DNA of 64,000 nt, taken from Mesocentrotus franciscanus. Taxonomy: Eukaryota > Echinodermata > Echinoidea > Camarodonta > Strongylocentrotidae. A program made the translations under genes and the position numbers. This document shows, one piece after another, positions 59,291-64,000 of the stretch. Numbering within the stretch: position 1 is the first letter of the stretch; the number at the start of each line of letters is the position of its first letter. Below the pieces are notes generated by a model. It searched no databases. It worked only from the letters and a program-made list of their open reading frames with translations, and was not told where the DNA came from. The stretch spans positions 20,746,251 to 20,810,250 of the forward strand of contig CP137668.1 in assembly GCA_037976565.1 (NCBI GenBank), read 5' to 3'.

Positions 59291-59914
59291 GACCCCGTTC
59301 TCATTCACTTCGTTGGAGCGGTCTAACTAAGACCCGTTCCTCAGGAGCGGTTCTTAGGTGAGTGAGAACGGTCAAAGTGGTCCAGGAAGTGGACTTCTGG
59401 ACCGCTCCAAAAGACCACCTCGGGAGGTGGTCTTGAGGAACGGGTCTTATTAAGAGCGGTTTGGACTGCTCTAACGTGCAATGTTAACGGAAGCGTACTT
59501 TGAACGGAAGTGAGCTAGTGACGTTCCGCGCGAAACATGTAGTACGGTACATACGGTTTGTATTCCGCGCGCGAAAAAATTGACCCGCTGACCTGAGCTG
59601 CCATAATAGGGACTTTTAGATTTGCACGTCGAGTAGTGGACTGCAACGTGTGCCATTCTTTCAAGGCACTGGCCCGTGCCCGGCAGTGCCTTAAAAGGAC
59701 GTCACATTACCTTAAAAGGATGTCACCGTGGCAGTCCACGTTCTCGTCGGGTAAAATCTAAAAGTCCCTAGTAACAAGACCACTTTGACTTGTGGAGCGG
59801 TTCGAGCCAAAAATAAACTGCTCGGAGTGTGAACGCTCGCAAACCGTTCCTCAAGACCTGTTCCTCTGGAGCGGTCTAACTAAGACCACTTTCAAAGTGA
59901 GTGAGAACGGGGTC
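59291..59914. mobile_element. MITE/foldback with GACCCCGTTCTCA termini carrying an inserted second MITE
   Basis: The left end GACCCCGTTCTCATTCACTT (59291) and the right end AAGTGAGTGAGAACGGGGTC (to 59914) are inverse complements with one mismatch. Sub-terminal GGAGCGGTCTAACTAAGACC occurs in direct orientation near both ends. CCGTTCCTC and GAGCGGT words recur throughout in both orientations. A smaller inverted-repeat element lies inside at 59607-59770. No transposase frame is seen. Confidence 0.75.
59607..59770. mobile_element. Nested short MITE, TAGGGACTTTTAGATTT termini
   Basis: The left end TAGGGACTTTTAGATTT, then CACGTCGAG and GTGGACTGC, is mirrored by the right end GCAGTCCACGTTCTCGTCGG and AAATCTAAAAGTCCCTA. 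It is 164 bases. Its position between the two ends of 59291-59914 shows it inserted later. Confidence 0.75.
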
Positions 59915-60569
59915 TAAGAGCATAAAGGTAATCGTATATTTCATTCACCATTTCTCAAATTCCCTAAGCGTCTATACGTTCATTCTTCTTAGTTCTCTTC
60001 AATGATGTATTTCCATCGCATCGCCTCTGTTCTCATTTTGTGTAATTAGATAAAGTTACAGCACCAAAAAGAATGCTTAGAAATGATTACGTTTGACACA
60101 AATTATGATTTGAGTTAATTCCGTTAACAATATCCAGCTGTTTACGCAATATCATAAATTAACCGAGCATAAATTTGAATCTGGACAGATACAAATCCAC
60201 AAAATAATGAAAATATTAATATAAACAGCCATAACTTAAAAGCTGTTATTTATAACACATCTCAAATTGCCTGCAGAATATTTCTCTAACGATCCTTTAG
60301 CTGTAAGCTTTTGATAAGTGTTAAGGATAGTTTTTCTTGACTATCAACGAAAAATCTATATGACCTATAATATCCATACGTTTAAGCTCGCTGGAAATCT
60401 ATTACATGTATTTCAAACAGACATATTATACATAATAAGTGAGAATACTAGTGAATTTAAAAACGTCACATATGCTTTAATTATTTCGTAGTCACTGCAT
60501 GCATCTGGCATGATGTGCTAAAATAATAGGTGAGCGTAATTATTGAATATCAAGAAAGTGTATTCTCGA

Positions 60570-60660
60570 GAAGTTTGGAGTGGTTTGAGCCATAAAAAAC
60601 TGCTCGGAGTGTGAACGCTCGCAAACCGTTCCTCTGGAGCGGTAGTGTGCACGGACTACA
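60570..60660 (+). repeat. Partial copy of the 59291-59914 element
   Basis: GAGTGGTTTGAGCC, then AAACTGCTCGGAGTGTGAAC, GCTCGCAAACCGTTCCTC and TGGAGCGGT match 59795-59870 closely, with the internal AAGACCTGTTCCTC deleted. It is about 0.75 kb from the larger copy and in the same orientation. Confidence 0.7.
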
Positions 60661-60933
60661 TGTATTTGAGAGGGAGAGGGGAGGGGTTATGAAGCTGCTA
60701 ATGAATTGGACTACATAATAGATGTGCGTTATTATCCTAATGATCACCGGTATAATATAGAGATTGAGTGATGAGTTCTATTTAGATATTTAAAGATTTC
60801 ATTACCCCAATAAATGAACGATCAAACTTGACGACCGAGCACAATGAGTATTCATACACGTGTGCTAATCTATACATATCGAGGTAACTAAATATTTAAC
60901 CCTAAAAATAAAAAGGCCGTGCTATTTGAGGTC

Positions 60934-61574
60934 TTAATACGGCCGGGGGCATTATGCCCCCCCCCCTAAGATTTCGGCGCTAAAATTTGCACGCATGTCA
61001 AGTGACGTGTATAGAATACTATGGTAAATTTAATTTTTTGAAAAATTCACTCATTTGTATATTTATGGTAATTTATGCAAATAAGGTCATAAAATTCACA
61101 TTTTTACCCATAAATCATATATTCTTTATATTTAAGCATTCTTTTTCACTGCATGTATTCGTTAGACCATTTGAAACAATAATACGACAACAAAAAATTG
61201 GAAGAGCTAGGTTATTCCTTATGTTATCTCTTGTTTTGATAATTTCTTATGTATTTTTATTGTTTTTTTTAAACTTATGTATTTTATTGTTTTTGTTGTT
61301 TTATTTCATTTCTAACTACAATTCAACTATTTTAACTCCCAAAACAAACACCTAAACTTTAAACAAGAACCAATAACCAATGTTTTATCTCTTTTTAGGA
61401 AAAATGACATTTCCATATGTTTTGTACACAAATCACGATTTTCGGGCTGACATGTAAAGACAAAAGGTCACGTGACCTTGTAACTGTACTTGTAACTGTA
61501 CGTCCGATTTTCAAAAAAAGTGACATTCAGAAAAATGGCGGAGGGAGGGGGCATAATGCCCCCCGGCCTTATTA
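60934..61574. mobile_element. Non-autonomous element with G-rich palindromic termini
   Basis: The left end TTAATACGGCCGGGGGCATT plus ATGCCCCCC and the right end GGGGGCATAATGCCCCCC plus GGCCTTATTA are inverse complements with small differences. Each terminus is itself a palindrome (GGGGGCATTATGCCCCC). The 120-codon frame inside (60987-61355) is Leu/Phe/Ile-rich AT translation and has no domain. Confidence 0.65.
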
Positions 61575-62469
61575 CGGTTAACCTTTGGCGGGGTGTCGGT
61601 TGGTGATAAGACTGTTACCATCGCAATGCCCTTCACTTTTCTCAATTGGCAGTTTACTATATACATTTCATCATATGATATCAAATTTCAGTTTCAATAT
61701 AAGAGATATGAAATCGATAAAAATGTGTGCATTGTAGATTCCCTAGAATTACAAAGCTAGTATACATACCTGTTATCTTTCTTAAATGAGTGTTAATACA
61801 AAGAAGATAGTGAAATGCATAGGGTATGCACTATATTTGTTGCTTGCTTGTAATCATAATTTAAAAAGAACTTCAGAGCGACCTGAAAGTAATGTCCACA
61901 CTTCTCTATGTGTTTCACCATTTAATTTTTTGTTTACTGTTTTGACATATTTAAAGCTTGATAATTATGGTAATTATTAATATAATAATAATATAACAAT
62001 ATCAATTAATTATGATAGATTATCACATTATTAAATTGACCTCCACTTATCGCCTGAATGCAGACTCAATTCAACGTTACCGATTTAACGATGATTGTAT
62101 AGACCTATCAAGGTAATATGAGCGAGTCAGAGTGGGAAATAGAAGATGACCTTATTATATCTCTCAATGTCAAGGTCACGAGCAATTTTCTGATTATGAT
62201 ATGGTTCGAGGTACCATGGTTACAGAGTCATACCTTGAAAGTGATACCACGGAATACACAGACCTTACACCCCTCCACTATCCTCTATGCGATTTTAAAC
62301 CCTTTGATCAATTTCAGTTTATTGAAGGTAACGTTTCTATGAACATCACAATCAGCCCCCCAAGAGAATTGTAATATTCCTTGGACACTTGCAATAATGA
62401 CATCACACGATATAATATATTATTATCTATATAAGGCTTCCAAGTGGTACAATAAATCAGTGTATTTAA
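61575..62469. other. No gene recognised
   Basis: AT-rich. The open frame 62118-62342 begins with an acidic segment but has no family match and lies in repeat-like sequence. Confidence 0.4.
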
Positions 62470-62781
62470 TGGGTGGTATTCCGATAGCGCGTACAAAGTT
62501 AAGTCTGGCTTAACTTAGTCCACACTTTTATGGAGTGCCTGTTGCAAACTCATTGACCCTGTACAGATTATTTTAATCCTGCAATGAAAAGTGTCAAAAA
62601 AAATAATTTTGCAATGAAATGGGGAAAAAAAGATAATATGATTATGATCTGAATTTCAATAAAGTCCTTGGTAGATTATCTTTGTCATGAATATTGAAGG
62701 AGGAAGATGAAACCTAGCATTCCATAGAAATTCTTGTTTAGTCTGGTTTAGTCCCGGTTTAACTTATGAAAATACCACCCA
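62470..62781. mobile_element. MITE with GGGTGGTATT termini
   Basis: GGGTGGTATT at 62471-62480 and AATACCACCC at 62771-62780 are perfect inverse complements. Inside, AAGTTAAGTCTGGCTTAACT and GTCTGGTTTAGTCCCGGTTT continue the symmetry loosely. About 310 bases, non-coding. Confidence 0.7.
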
Positions 62782-62934
62782 ATATCTTTAGCGCAGTAGC
62801 CGATCAATATTGTTTTCGTATTGCTCTGTCATCCGGGAACTTCAACTGTCGATACAATATTGTTTGATTATCGAATTTCGTTATTTCGCAGCCTGATATA
62901 GATAATAACAATAATACTGTATGGCTTTGTTTTC

Positions 62935-63025
62935 GTGTGATACAAGAATAAGAATATATTGCTCGAGCTATGACAATACGAGTCCAAAATTGTCATAGCT
63001 CGAGCAATATATTCTTGTATCACAC
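62935..63025. repeat. Long hairpin, 37-bp arms
   Basis: 62935-62977 and 62989-63025 are inverse complements (ATATATTGCTCGAGCTATGACAAT core, given in two parts: ATATATTGCTCG and AGCTATGACAAT). The left arm has a six-base insertion (ATAAGA). The loop is 11 bases. Confidence 0.9.
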
Positions 63026-64000
63026 TCAAAAATCATCCAATATTATATAAATATCACCTCACAGCCAAAATATATGATCGCCATTGCCAAGTCAGAAATG
63101 TTACAGCATTGCCATGGTGAGAATTATTGCTTTTGTCTTAGCACCTTTATTATGGATGTTATTCATTGGACTTTTCTATTGCAGGTTTACATTTGCGGTT
63201 TTGCAGCGTGTGAACTTGCATAATCTATACGTGCCGATTATGTTTTGTAGGAACCTATTCCATTCCGCCCCCACCCCTCCTCCCCCTTGTTAAAGTAATG
63301 GCTGCAATGCCATGCTGCATAATGTTAGTCTGCAAGCACAGACCCTAATTTGACACTTTTTCAAAAAATCATTGTGCCTTGAGACAAGCCTAGCCCAGCT
63401 ACCTACTGGTTGTATCAATATTTCAGGAGCAGCTATACTACATGGCCTATGGTAGTCTTATAGTGCAGACTCTCTTTTACGACTGACCAGGGTTTGTGCC
63501 TGCAAACTAGCATAATGTGTCCCTCGATTCTGCTGTCACTGCTACTAAAACTCCAATGAATATTAAAGTTTCTACTTTCAATTCGGTTTCAGGAGGAGAG
63601 ATGGTATTACTCCGGTGACAATTGTTCTGCGATCAATTTCCCTATATAGACCCTTAACCAATCTCTATCCTCACTTCGCTGTTTCATCAAATGTCACCAC
63701 ATTAAATTATATGGTTGATAATATTCCCTGCATATTTAGCTATTTCGTCTACATTTTGATTACTACGAACACAGTAATTCATGTTTCCTTCTCTAGCACT
63801 CCATCGTTACTTCCAGTATTCACCCCATCGCTGCCATCATACTCTCTGAATGATTCTAACGCCAAAATGTTACAGACATAAATAACCGTCTCCATTCAAC
63901 ACATTAAAAATGAGGCAGGCATAAACATGGCCATCAGGACTTTGTTTGGAATTAAAGTCGAGCTTCATTGGTGCCAACCCTAAATAATCCTGAGTAATCT
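63026..64000. other. No gene recognised
   Basis: AT-rich. Open frames at 63084-63293 and 63615-63881 have hydrophobic or Ser/Thr-rich composition but no family match, and no splice borders that I trust. Confidence 0.4.

Noticed and set aside
60987..61355. 122-codon frame
   Set aside because: Phe/Leu/Ile-rich AT translation inside a non-autonomous repeat element; no domain.

Overview
The window is eukaryotic genomic DNA, AT-rich and repeat-dense. Genes are split by GT-AG introns, tRNA-derived SINE copies and inverted-repeat (MITE-like) elements are frequent, and there are very many (CT)n/(GA)n tracts. Gene content and repeat style fit a marine invertebrate deuterostome, most likely an echinoderm such as a sea urchin. 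This assignment is an inference from repeat style and protein families; no marker gene fixes it.

Two genes are supported by protein-level recognition, both on the plus strand. (1) 1908-6793: six exons form the 3' part of an NRF-6-type membrane acyltransferase (acyltransferase family 3). Phase agrees across all five introns. A stop codon and a poly(A) signal follow; the 5' exons lie upstream of the window. (2) 14074-14530: the first coding exon of a two-pore-domain potassium channel (K2P/KCNK). It carries TM1, the extracellular cap and the first pore helix, and ends inside the Gly codon of the first selectivity filter. No later K2P exon was recognised in the remaining 49 kb.

The rest reads as intergenic or intronic sequence. 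1-1450 holds dispersed repeats and a degenerate GGGGCAC array. The acyltransferase introns carry a 48-bp tandem repeat, a G-rich tandem element, a foldback with a hammerhead-ribozyme-like core, a long inverted-repeat element and a SINE. 7-14 kb has CT/GA tracts and a (TAG)n array. 14.5-30 kb has a SINE, a duplicated 79-bp segment, a 70-bp duplication, a degenerate minisatellite, hairpins and a TTAA-flanked MITE nested in another repeat. 30-58 kb is mostly AT-rich filler with CT tracts, an 80-bp near-perfect palindrome, a 24-bp minisatellite and several MITEs and SINEs. 58-64 kb has a nested MITE, an element with G-rich palindromic termini, a GGGTGGTATT-ended MITE and a long hairpin.

Three short candidate exons (29503-29523, 51565-51723, 54867-54974) have splice-site support but no recognised family and are given at low confidence. 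I see no rRNA, CRISPR, bacterial operon or intact transposase/reverse transcriptase gene. Most long open frames are low-complexity translations of CT, TAG or minisatellite DNA.
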